Positions 18,375 to 25,615 of a stretch of 64,000 nucleotides of DNA are shown in pieces. The position numbers and the translations under genes were made by a program. Where the stretch lies: the NCBI GenBank assembly GCA_035647855.1, contig DASRMP010000007.1:1-64000 (forward strand). Reading direction: 5' to 3'. The notes beneath the pieces were generated by a model. That model saw only the letters and a program-made list of their open reading frames with translations, made no database searches and was not told the DNA's origin. The first letter of the stretch is position 1. Every line of letters starts with the position of its first letter. Source of the stretch: JAAZBW01 sp035647855. GTDB lineage: Bacteria; Actinomycetota; Actinomycetes; Actinomycetales; Actinomycetaceae.

Positions 18375-18414
18375 AAAATATGTCAAGTCTGTTTGACTGT
18401 CAAGTGCGCTTGAC
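18375..18414 (-). promoter_or_regulatory. Promoter overlaid by two tandem palindromic operators
   Basis: Reading the minus strand, a -35 box TTGACA (18398-18403), a 17-base spacer and a -10 box TATTTT (18375-18380) form a near-consensus vegetative promoter for the membrane protein/XRE operon. Two palindromes GTCAA(N6)TTGAC at 18382-18397 and 18399-18414 cover the spacer and the -35. Their centres are 17 bp apart. The second has perfect six-base arms. The remaining sequence up to the next gene at 18630 shows no further clear element. Confidence 0.8.
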
Positions 18415-18629
18415 TGCGTGGGATCGGTCAGTGCTCCCAGCGAGCACCCAAGTCTCCGCAGCGACCAGACTTTCGCCCGAGCTCGGAACCTGGGCGCACG
18501 CAAACGCACCTCGGCTGGAACCGTGGCGAACGGAGAGCCTCCGAGCCAGGCAGGCATTGGCGAATATGCTCGTGCGAAAATGACCCGTGCGATGCATGTG
18601 ACAACGCAGTCCTGGCAACGGAGGCCCCA

Positions 18630-20810
18630 ATGCGTGTGAGATTCGCGAATCGGTTTCTGCCCCTTCTCCTCGCCGCGATGCTGGCCGTGGCTCTCCTTCC
18701 GGTCCACGCGTCCGCCGGCGCGAGCGCCGCTGCGTTCGCCAGTCCGGGGACTCCAGGGCCCGCCTCTGCGGTGAGCGCTCCTCTCGCAGCGTCCACGACC
18801 GGACAGTTCCGTGGCTACTGGGTGGATGCCTTCAACCCCGGCATCTACACCCCGGCACAGATAGATTCGCTGATCGCCGACGCTCAGAGGGTTCGCGCCA
18901 ACGCGCTTATCGTCCAAACCTCCCGTCGCTTCGACTGCTTCTGCAACGACTCCCTCTACCCGCGCACAGCTGCGGCGATCTCGGCGCTTCCCTTCGACCC
19001 GCTCGAGACCCTTGTCCAGCGCGCACACGCCGCAGGCATGGAAGTCCACGCGTGGGTCAACGCCACGACCTTGTGGAACTCCGCCACGGCCCCGGCCGCT
19101 GCGGATCACGCGTACAACACGCACGGCCCGTCGGCATCCGGAGCCGACCGATGGCTGAACAAGCGCGTCGACGGCGTGGAGATCGTGAGCAACAACAGTT
19201 ACGTCGATCCCGCCAACCCGGCCGCCGTCGACTACATCGTGGAAGCCGTCACTTCCATCACCAGTGCATACGACGTCGACGGAGTAACCCTCGACTACAT
19301 CCGGTATCCCGACTACAACTCGGGGTCCGCGAACGATTGGGGGTACTCCTCGACCTCCCTCTCACGCTTCCGCGCAGAGAGCGGCCGCACCGGTACACCG
19401 GCAGCCAGCGATCCCGAGTTCAGCGAGTGGCGGCGCGATCAGGTCACGGCTCTCGTGCGGAAGGTCTACCTGGCAATGTACGAGGTGGATCCCAGTGATC
19501 GCCTCAGCGTTTCGGGCATCACGTATGGCTACGGACCGCAGAGCACCGGCGGCTGGGAAAGCACCTCGGCCTATCGGACTGTCCTGCAGGACTGGCGCGG
19601 GTGGCTCGAGGAGGGCATCGTGGACACGGTCGCAACCATGAACTACAAGCGGCAGCACCTCGCCGATCAGGCGCAGATGTTCTCGGAGTGGACCGAGGCG
19701 ACCGTGCAGTACCAGGGAGACCGCCAGAACATCGTGGGGCCGGCGCTCTACCTGAACGATCTGGACGGCAGCATCGCGCAGGCCAAAGCCGTGAAAGCAG
19801 CGGGTGTCGGCTGGGCCGGCTACTCCTACGCGAACGCGTCACAGGCGGCGGCCGCATCCACGAGTTCGAGCGTGAAGAATTCAGAACGGGGTCTGCTCCA
19901 GGACAGGCTGCGTTCGGAAGTGTTCACCGGAACCACCACGGTGCCCGCTATGTCGTGGAAGACGGCTCCGACAACCGGCCACCTCGCCGGCACTGTTCGC
20001 GACGGCGCGGCGCTCGACCAGGTGGAGGTCACCGTGCGGCTCGCGGGTGGCTCCTCGACCGACGTCCGGAGCAGTCGCACCGACGGGAACGGGTGGTTCG
20101 GCATCGTCGACCTGCGACCCGGGACGTGGGTGGTCTCCGTGACGGAGCCGGGACTCACCGGCTGCGAGGTCACGGTCACCGTCGCTGCGGGAGAACTCGC
20201 CGACGTCGAACTGACTCTCGGCCCGTGCACCGGCCCGTCAACGCGGTTCACGGACGTGCCCGCCGGCTCGCAGTTCTTCTCCGAGATCGAATGGCTGGCA
20301 TCGGAAGCCATCACGACCGGATACCCGGATGGGACATTCCGGCCGTTGGATCCGGTGAACCGCGATGCGATGGCGGCGTTCCTGTACCGGTTGGCCGGCG
20401 AGCCCGCCTTCACCCCACCCGCAACGTCACCGTTCACGGATGTGGCGCCGGAGATACAGTTCTACCCCGAGATCACCTGGCTGGCATCCACCGGGATCTC
20501 CACCGGGTGGGACACGGGTGGCGGGACCGCGGAGTTCCGGCCGTGGGAGCCAATCAATCGGGATGCGATGGCGGCGTTCCTGTACCGCTTTGCCGGCGAA
20601 CCCGGCTTCACCCCACCCGAAACGTCACCGTTCAGGGATGTGACGCCGGAGATACAGTTCTACCCCGAGATCACCTGGCTGGCGTCCACCGGGATCTCCA
20701 CCGGGTGGGACACAGGTGGCGGGGCCGCGGAGTACCGGCCGTGGCAGCCCATCGCGCGGGACGCGATGGCGGCGTTCCTGTACCGCTACGTGGAGGAGTT
20801 CGGCTGGTAA
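18630..20810 (+). CDS. Secreted GHL10-like glycoside hydrolase with three SLH domains
   Basis: A 726-residue exported protein. It starts at ATG 18630 behind GGAGG. A signal peptide covers about 1-33. Residues about 58-400 match the glycosyl-hydrolase-like GHL10 (DUF187/YngK) fold: FRGYWVDAFNPG at its start, ALIVQTSRRFDC, HAWVNATTLW, and DVDGVTLDYIRYPD with candidate acidic catalytic residues. About 450-520 is a carboxypeptidase-regulatory-like beta domain (GTVRDGAALDQVEVTV). The last ~195 residues are three SLH repeats with FTDVP/FTDVA/FRDVT starts, ending in GW. SLH domains bind secondary cell-wall polymers. The substrate may be peptidoglycan-linked or secondary polymer glycan. SLH anchoring is uncommon in actinobacteria, though not unknown. 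Confidence 0.9.
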   Translation: MRVRFANRFLPLLLAAMLAVALLPVHASAGASAAAFASPGTPGPASAVSAPLAASTTGQFRGYWVDAFNPGIYTPAQIDSLIADAQRVRANALIVQTSRRFDCFCNDSLYPRTAAAISALPFDPLETLVQRAHAAGMEVHAWVNATTLWNSATAPAAADHAYNTHGPSASGADRWLNKRVDGVEIVSNNSYVDPANPAAVDYIVEAVTSITSAYDVDGVTLDYIRYPDYNSGSANDWGYSSTSLSRFRAESGRTGTPAASDPEFSEWRRDQVTALVRKVYLAMYEVDPSDRLSVSGITYGYGPQSTGGWESTSAYRTVLQDWRGWLEEGIVDTVATMNYKRQHLADQAQMFSEWTEATVQYQGDRQNIVGPALYLNDLDGSIAQAKAVKAAGVGWAGYSYANASQAAAASTSSSVKNSERGLLQDRLRSEVFTGTTTVPAMSWKTAPTTGHLAGTVRDGAALDQVEVTVRLAGGSSTDVRSSRTDGNGWFGIVDLRPGTWVVSVTEPGLTGCEVTVTVAAGELADVELTLGPCTGPSTRFTDVPAGSQFFSEIEWLASEAITTGYPDGTFRPLDPVNRDAMAAFLYRLAGEPAFTPPATSPFTDVAPEIQFYPEITWLASTGISTGWDTGGGTAEFRPWEPINRDAMAAFLYRFAGEPGFTPPETSPFRDVTPEIQFYPEITWLASTGISTGWDTGGGAAEYRPWQPIARDAMAAFLYRYVEEFGW
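20364..20785 (+). repeat. 198-bp tandem repeat encoding the SLH domains
   Basis: The string starting GATGCGATGGCGGCGTTCCT recurs at 20364 and 20562, and with GAC for GAT at 20760, a period of 198 bp or 66 codons. Units two and three are nearly identical over most of their length, so they arose by recent duplication or are kept alike by gene conversion. Copy number may vary between strains. Confidence 0.85.
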
Positions 20811-20890
20811 TGAACCGCACAGGCTGCACCGACCGCCTGAGCATCTCGTAGTGCGTCGGCAAACAGGTCCCGGTCCAGACCGAGTCCGTG

Positions 20891-20925
20891 TGGCGCCCTC
20901 GGCGCGGTTCGAACGCGCAACACCC
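20891..20925 (-). other. Partial copy of the tRNA-Arg 3' end (candidate attachment-site remnant)
   Basis: Thirty-five bases match the 3' part of the tRNA-Arg(CCT) gene at 28545-28579 with two mismatches, in the same orientation. The match covers the encoded CCA, the acceptor 3' strand and the whole T arm. The rest of a tRNA (anticodon and D arms) is absent. This is the pattern left when an element integrates into a tRNA 3' end, rebuilding the gene on one side and leaving the displaced end on the other. Confidence 0.8.
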
Positions 20926-20944
20926 ATTTCTGCCTCGATCCACC

Positions 20945-21061
20945 GACGGGTTGGGCTGTTCGACCAGGCACGTCCCGGCCTGTGACCGGGGGACGTTAGC
21001 CGAGCAGATCCCCACCCTGGTCGCTCAACGCGGGTCGATCGCGGTGCGGGCGGTGTGGTGA
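20945..21061 (+). pseudogene. Relic of an ISL3-type transposase (N-terminal zinc region)
   Basis: One frame reads GCSTRHVPACDRGTLAEQI then PTLVAQRG, ending at TGA 21059-21061. The Cys-x(7)-Cys...(R)-T-x-A-E-Q-I pattern is the zinc-finger-like start of ISL3-family transposases. There is no start codon context, and nothing recognisable of the catalytic domain remains. A 19-codon frame (21164-21223) follows without clear identity. The rest of 20811-21230 shows no gene. Confidence 0.55.
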
Positions 21062-21230
21062 GCGATCGGGCAGCTGCGCCCCGAGCACGGCACACCGCAA
21101 CCGCGACAACTACCGTCTCCGAATGCTCCCCGCCGCTGGCGGCGTCACACCCTAATCCCTACCGGATGGAGCAAGAGCCACCAATCCCCACGGACGCCCG
21201 GACGCTGCTCATGGAAGCACTATGAACAGA

Positions 21231-21271
21231 AGAGTCTCGGCGCCCCAGCTTCGCTAGGGCGCCGAGACTCT
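21231..21271 (-). terminator. Terminator downstream of the EamA permease
   Basis: Perfect 15-bp arms at 21231-21245 and 21257-21271 flank an 11-base loop, 85 bp beyond the permease stop. On the minus strand it would end transcription of the permease. Confidence 0.8.
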
Positions 21272-21355
21272 GGTGAGGACGATGGCGTCCCCTGGATATT
21301 GGTCTCCATCGGTCAGAATGACCTGTGACCGCAATCCGGTAGGGAACAGCTAGAC

Positions 21356-22723
21356 CTACTCGGTGACTCTCGCCTCGCTGTCACCCCGCTGGGCAACTTC
21401 CCGTCCGTCCCGTACACGATCGTCCTGCGCCTGCTGGTCCTGCATAACGATGACGGTCAGTGCCGCGACAACGATAGTCTGTGCGATCGTGAACACGGTG
21501 TTCCAGCCGACCTGGTTGGACACGAAGTTGTCTACAGCAGCTGCGATACCGAGCAGAATGCCCATTACGCCAAGGAGAATGAAAACTCCTCGATTCATTG
21601 GTCTGCTCGGACGCGCGGTGACATCAAGTTTCTTCGCACCTGTCAGCGGTCTGACCGCGGCTTGTATCAAACCGTTCTGCCAGGCGACACAGCCGAGAAT
21701 CAGGGCAACTCCGAACCACTGCAGAGCCGACGGCCATTCAGCGAACAATGGGCCAGCGACAATGACCGAGGTAACAGGGGAGAGAAGCAGGATGCCTGCC
21801 GAGAGGGTCGGATCCAGCCAGACCGAACCGTACTGAACCAGGGTCCAAGCAGCAGCCTGGCCGAGGACGATCAGCATGATGAGGGCAACCCAGTTGCTTG
21901 TGTTGATTGGATCGCCGGCCATCGTTGCTGCCTGCAGGGTGGGGTTGGCACCCAGGCTTGCCGGAAGAACCATTTCGCCAGTAGCCGGATCCATGGTGAG
22001 AACACCCTGGGTGATGTTGAAGCCGTTGCCGCCGGTGAACATCCAGATAACTGGGAAGACGCACTGAGCAAGCATGGTGTACATCATCGGCTGGATGTAG
22101 AGGTCCTTGCGAGGAGCGGTGGTCGATGCCTTGCGGGACAGGTACAGGTAGAAGGAGTAGCAGATGCCTGAGGTCAGACCGAAGGCAGTTCCGATAACCG
22201 AGGTCTTGATGCCAGAGATCGTCTCGGGGCCAACGGCTGCGTCGGCCGGCTCGAAAACACCACCAGTGAAGAGAACGCCGACGATCATGATCGGCAGGAT
22301 GATTGCGAAGGACTTCGGCAACTTGAACTTATCGATGGCCGCCGTCAGCATCGGCACGATCACGACCTGAAGGTTCAGCAGAATTGCTGCCACGCCGGAA
22401 CCGATCAGGAAGATCGAGTAGTTCCATGCGGTGAAGTCAACACCAAGGAACAGGCCGGAAGCCACAGCGAGGATAATGCCCTTGCGTGGGAGCGCTTGCT
22501 TCTTGCGGATTTCGTTTAGGCCGAGAGGGAGCAGGATCAGGAAACCCAGAGAAACGCGCAGGAACGCCTGGGTCGCCGGGTCCATATTGGAGGCTTTGAC
22601 CCACAGTGGGGTGCCTGAGAGAAACAGGGTACCAAGCAGTAGAACCGCGACTGCTTTGCCGTGGCCCACATGTTTGACTGGTACCGGTGAACGAAAACCC
22701 CTGGTCGCACTGATTTGACTCAT
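21356..22723 (-). CDS. EamA/DMT-superfamily permease
   Basis: A 455-residue integral membrane protein with about ten hydrophobic segments in two EamA-like halves, plus two further segments near the C-terminus and a charged tail. The first half has TLFLSGTPLWVKASNMDP and FLRVSLGFLILLPLG; the second has SGICYSFYLYLSRKA and LDPTLSAGILLLSPV. Such proteins export or import small metabolites; the substrate is unknown. ATG 22723 is chosen because the frame further upstream is hydrophilic and TACACT lies seven bases before this ATG with no ribosome site, suggesting a leaderless mRNA. Its sequence is noticeably lower in GC than its neighbours, consistent with transfer. It follows ureD at 228 bp and probably has its own promoter. 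Confidence 0.88.
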   Translation of the reverse strand: MSQISATRGFRSPVPVKHVGHGKAVAVLLLGTLFLSGTPLWVKASNMDPATQAFLRVSLGFLILLPLGLNEIRKKQALPRKGIILAVASGLFLGVDFTAWNYSIFLIGSGVAAILLNLQVVIVPMLTAAIDKFKLPKSFAIILPIMIVGVLFTGGVFEPADAAVGPETISGIKTSVIGTAFGLTSGICYSFYLYLSRKASTTAPRKDLYIQPMMYTMLAQCVFPVIWMFTGGNGFNITQGVLTMDPATGEMVLPASLGANPTLQAATMAGDPINTSNWVALIMLIVLGQAAAWTLVQYGSVWLDPTLSAGILLLSPVTSVIVAGPLFAEWPSALQWFGVALILGCVAWQNGLIQAAVRPLTGAKKLDVTARPSRPMNRGVFILLGVMGILLGIAAAVDNFVSNQVGWNTVFTIAQTIVVAALTVIVMQDQQAQDDRVRDGREVAQRGDSEARVTE

Positions 22724-22951
22724 GTTGGGGAGTGTACGATCATCCGGTCCGCGTGGTTGGTGATTCGGAGGAACGACAGGCTCGGCAGGATGGTCAGTGA
22801 CGTGCTGGAGGCCAAGGACCGCATCCACTACATCGAGGACATCGACCCGAGCGACGGCACATTGCGATCCACAACGAGCTGAGCGACGCGCAACCTCGCC
22901 CGCTGGGTCAGAGCAGCATTGACGTGGGACACGAGGGCCCGAGAGGCGGCA

Positions 22952-23818
22952 TCAGTACCTCCTCAGATCCAGGTGACCCTGGCCCGTCGTGGCCGAGCGG
23001 TCAACCTCGTTCACGTCCAGGATGAGGGCGCGCAGGGCGTCGGTGGAGTCCGCAAGGGCGCGCACCATCACCCAGGACACCCCGTGACGCACACCGGCGG
23101 TGACGCCCGCTCGGTTCAGGCCGTGCGCGTCGACGGCGTCCCTGACCTGGTCTACGAATGCCCCGGCGGCGTGCGGGCCGACCATGAGTGTGCTCCCCAT
23201 ATGGCTCGCGCCCTCGAGGTAGCCAAGCCCGTTGATCGCCTTCCCGAGGTGGGCGGGGCGGATGCTGACGTTGTCCAAGCACACGGCGCCTCCCGCGCTG
23301 CGCACCCCCACGCGCAGCCGCATCCCCGCATAGGTGAATCGGGCATCGTCGGGATCCCAGCCGGGGGTGACGATCTCGCCCATGAACGCCTGCGCCTCCG
23401 GGTGCGCCTCAATCAGCGTGGTTTGGCGGTAGTTCGCATCGCGGTAGGCGATGATCTGCTCGGGCACGTACTCGAGCCGACTGCCGGCTGCGAGCGTGAA
23501 CGTCGCGTCGTGGACGGCGGGCCTGTGCGGCGTCTTGTAGATCCGGGTGGCGCCCTGCGAGGCGAGCAGCAGGGACGCGCCCTCGCCCACCTCCACCCGC
23601 ATCCGGTAGTCCTCGCCAAAGTAGGCCCCGCCCGGATTAACGACGATATAGGTCAGTTGGCCCGAATCGTCCAGATAGAGGGGGTGCATCAGTCGCAGGA
23701 CGCCAGAACCCTCGGTCTTGACGGGTCGCGTGCGCACGCCACTGCGCTGGACCGTCAGATCGAGTGCACCGGCAACCTCGCTCGGCGCGGCCTTGGAAAA
23801 CCCGAGGGTCATGGTCAT
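22952..23818 (-). CDS. ureD: Urease accessory protein UreD
   Basis: A 288-residue UreD, the scaffold that docks UreF and UreG on apo-urease for nickel delivery. Recognisable parts are LMHPLYLDDSGQLTYIVVNP (an N-terminal family pattern), GGAYFGEDYRMRVEVGEGA, QGATRIYKTP and LEYVPEQIIAYRDANY. It is last in the urease operon. Its ATG overlaps the ureG stop (ATGA), so it is translationally coupled. The order with UreD at the end is typical of actinobacterial urease operons. Confidence 0.96.
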   Translation of the reverse strand: MTMTLGFSKAAPSEVAGALDLTVQRSGVRTRPVKTEGSGVLRLMHPLYLDDSGQLTYIVVNPGGAYFGEDYRMRVEVGEGASLLLASQGATRIYKTPHRPAVHDATFTLAAGSRLEYVPEQIIAYRDANYRQTTLIEAHPEAQAFMGEIVTPGWDPDDARFTYAGMRLRVGVRSAGGAVCLDNVSIRPAHLGKAINGLGYLEGASHMGSTLMVGPHAAGAFVDQVRDAVDAHGLNRAGVTAGVRHGVSWVMVRALADSTDALRALILDVNEVDRSATTGQGHLDLRRY

Positions 23819-24426
23819 GCCAGGTCGCTCATCAGCACGTCATGCTGGAGCCACTCAACGACCTCGTCCAGGCCATCATCCGTCTTGAGGTTCGTGAACA
23901 CGAACGGCTTACCTGCCCGGACGCGCTCGGAATCCGCGCGCATCACGTCAAGGTCGGCGCCCACGTACGGAGCGAGATCGGTCTTGTTGATCACCAGCAG
24001 ATCGGACTTGATCATGCCGTGGCCCGCCTTACGCGGGATCTTCTCGCCTTGGGCAACATCGATCACGTAGATCGTCACGTCCACGAGTTCCGGGCTGAAC
24101 GTGGCCGAGAGGTTGTCACCGCCGGATTCTATGAAGAGCACCTCAAGGTCCGGGTGGCGCTCCATCATTTCTTCTATAGCCGCGTCGTTCATGGAGGTGT
24201 CCTCGCGGATCGCGGTGTGCGGGCAGCCGCCAGTCTCGATTCCAATGATCCGGCTTTCCGGCAGCACGCTCGTGCGCGCGAGGATCTTGGCGTCCTCGAG
24301 CGTGTAGATGTCGTTCGTAATTGCGGCCATGGAGAGCTCGGAGGCCAAACGGCGCGTGAGTCGCTCGATCAACTGGGTTTTGCCGGAGCCCACGGGCCCC
24401 CCGATTCCAACGCGAATGACACTCAC
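23815..24426 (-). CDS. ureG: Urease accessory GTPase UreG
   Basis: A 203-residue SIMIBI-class GTPase that powers nickel transfer to urease. It has the P-loop GPVGSGKT at 10-17, a nickel-site CPH motif in ETGGCPHTAIRED (Cys68), FIESGGDNLSATFSPEL, and the guanine-specificity motif NKTD. Translation starts at GTG 24426 behind GGAGAG, ten bases after ureF. Length and motifs are canonical and nothing essential is missing. Confidence 0.98.
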   Translation of the reverse strand: MSVIRVGIGGPVGSGKTQLIERLTRRLASELSMAAITNDIYTLEDAKILARTSVLPESRIIGIETGGCPHTAIREDTSMNDAAIEEMMERHPDLEVLFIESGGDNLSATFSPELVDVTIYVIDVAQGEKIPRKAGHGMIKSDLLVINKTDLAPYVGADLDVMRADSERVRAGKPFVFTNLKTDDGLDEVVEWLQHDVLMSDLA

Positions 24427-24435
24427 GGATCTCTC

Positions 24436-25074
24436 CTAACTCATGAACATGCGAGCACGAAGGCGTTCATGCTGCATCTGGGCGATCTCGAGACCCGGCG
24501 CGACCACGCCGAGATCCTCCTCCTCGAGTAAGTGGACGTCCGCACAGGCGCGTGCCACCCACTCGTGTGCGGCAGTGATGATGCGCTGGCCGTCCGATTG
24601 GCCGATCGGAATGCCGCGGACTGCGTTCTGCGTCAGGGTGCTCGCCGCACCCGTGAGGTGGGCCGTCATGGCGTCCTCGAGTGGCACGCCGAAGTGGCGC
24701 GCCACGTATGCGAACTCGAGCGCCGGGTGTGCGAGCTCGGTGCCACGTGCGGGAACGCCGAGGGCATCGGCACCGATGGTCCGGATTCGCTTGGCCATTG
24801 CGATATCCGCGGTGCGCACCTGGGCGGGGAGCGTGGCGGCACACGCGAGGTCGGCAAGATGCGATTCGTCGACGCCTTCGTACAGCAGACGCATCAGCAA
24901 GGCATCCGTGTGGGTCAGTTGGGTGGCGACGTACATGCGCAACCACTCCGCGAACGTCGCGGCATCGTGCACCTCACCTCTCGACAGGTACTGTTCGAAG
25001 CCAAACGAGTGGCTGAAGCCGCCCGTCGGCAGAGCCGAATCGCTCAGCTGAAGGAGAAGTGCCAGAGGTTTCAA
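24436..25074 (-). CDS. ureF: Urease accessory protein UreF
   Basis: A 212-residue all-helical UreF, which bridges UreD and UreG. LLQLSDSALPTGGFSHSFGFE is the hallmark start, and QNAVRGIPIGQSDGQRII is the conserved C-terminal stretch. It begins with TTG at 25074, overlapping the ureE TGA (TTGA), which implies coupling to ureE translation. Confidence 0.97.
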   Translation of the reverse strand: MKPLALLLQLSDSALPTGGFSHSFGFEQYLSRGEVHDAATFAEWLRMYVATQLTHTDALLMRLLYEGVDESHLADLACAATLPAQVRTADIAMAKRIRTIGADALGVPARGTELAHPALEFAYVARHFGVPLEDAMTAHLTGAASTLTQNAVRGIPIGQSDGQRIITAAHEWVARACADVHLLEEEDLGVVAPGLEIAQMQHERLRARMFMS

Positions 25075-25541
25075 TGGGTGTGCTCGCTGTGTCGGAATGG
25101 TTGGAGCATGACGTGCTCGGTGTGCTCGTACGGCACACCGGCGTGATCGAGGTACTCCGCGACCGTGTGGTCGTACTGCACCACCATAACCTCGGCCCCG
25201 AACTCGGAATCCGCGTCGAAGAACTGCGCCTGCAGGTGGCGGTTGCCGAGTGTGTGGGCGGTGACGGCCATCTCGTAGATCGATCGGGCCTTGATCACGA
25301 GGACGTCGGTTGATTCGACCTTGATGACGATTGCGTTCTTTTCGCTGAGGTCGAGGACGTCGCCGTCTTTGAGATCTGGGGCGCCCTGGGGGAGGCGGAT
25401 ACCAACCTCGTGGCCGTGATCCGTCCGAACCCGGAGGATGCGCTTCACCAACTGTGCGCTGGGAAGCGTCACAACCTCCATGTGTATGCCCGCGGGGAGA
25501 GGCTCCTCGTGGATGTTCCTGGTGATCTCGGTGACAAGCAT
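25071..25541 (-). CDS. ureE: Urease nickel metallochaperone UreE
   Basis: A 156-residue UreE. The N-terminal peptide-binding domain (RTDHGHEVGIRLPQGAPDLKDGDVL) leads into the metal-binding domain (YEMAVTAHTLGNRHLQAQF). The C-terminus holds only a few scattered His (HTEH, RHSEHTH) rather than a long His-rich tail, so nickel storage capacity is probably modest. ATG 25541 follows AAGGGG. The 74-bp gap after ureC is the largest inside the operon. Confidence 0.95.
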   Translation of the reverse strand: MLVTEITRNIHEEPLPAGIHMEVVTLPSAQLVKRILRVRTDHGHEVGIRLPQGAPDLKDGDVLDLSEKNAIVIKVESTDVLVIKARSIYEMAVTAHTLGNRHLQAQFFDADSEFGAEVMVVQYDHTVAEYLDHAGVPYEHTEHVMLQPFRHSEHTH

Positions 25542-25615
25542 TACGCCCCTTGCGTACGTGCCGCGCCCCGGGGGCCAGCCGTGCTGAGCGGCCCGCCCCC
25601 GAGGCGCGGAAGTGA

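Noticed and set aside
20891..20925. A second tRNA-Arg gene
   Set aside because: Only the T arm and 3' acceptor strand are present. No anticodon or D arm can be drawn from the neighbouring bases.
22790..22882. Small plus-strand ORF of 30 codons between the EamA permease and ureD
   Set aside because: It has readable content (MVSDVLEAKDRIHYIEDID) but no ribosome site or family I recognise. It may be another relic of the element; not supported as a gene.
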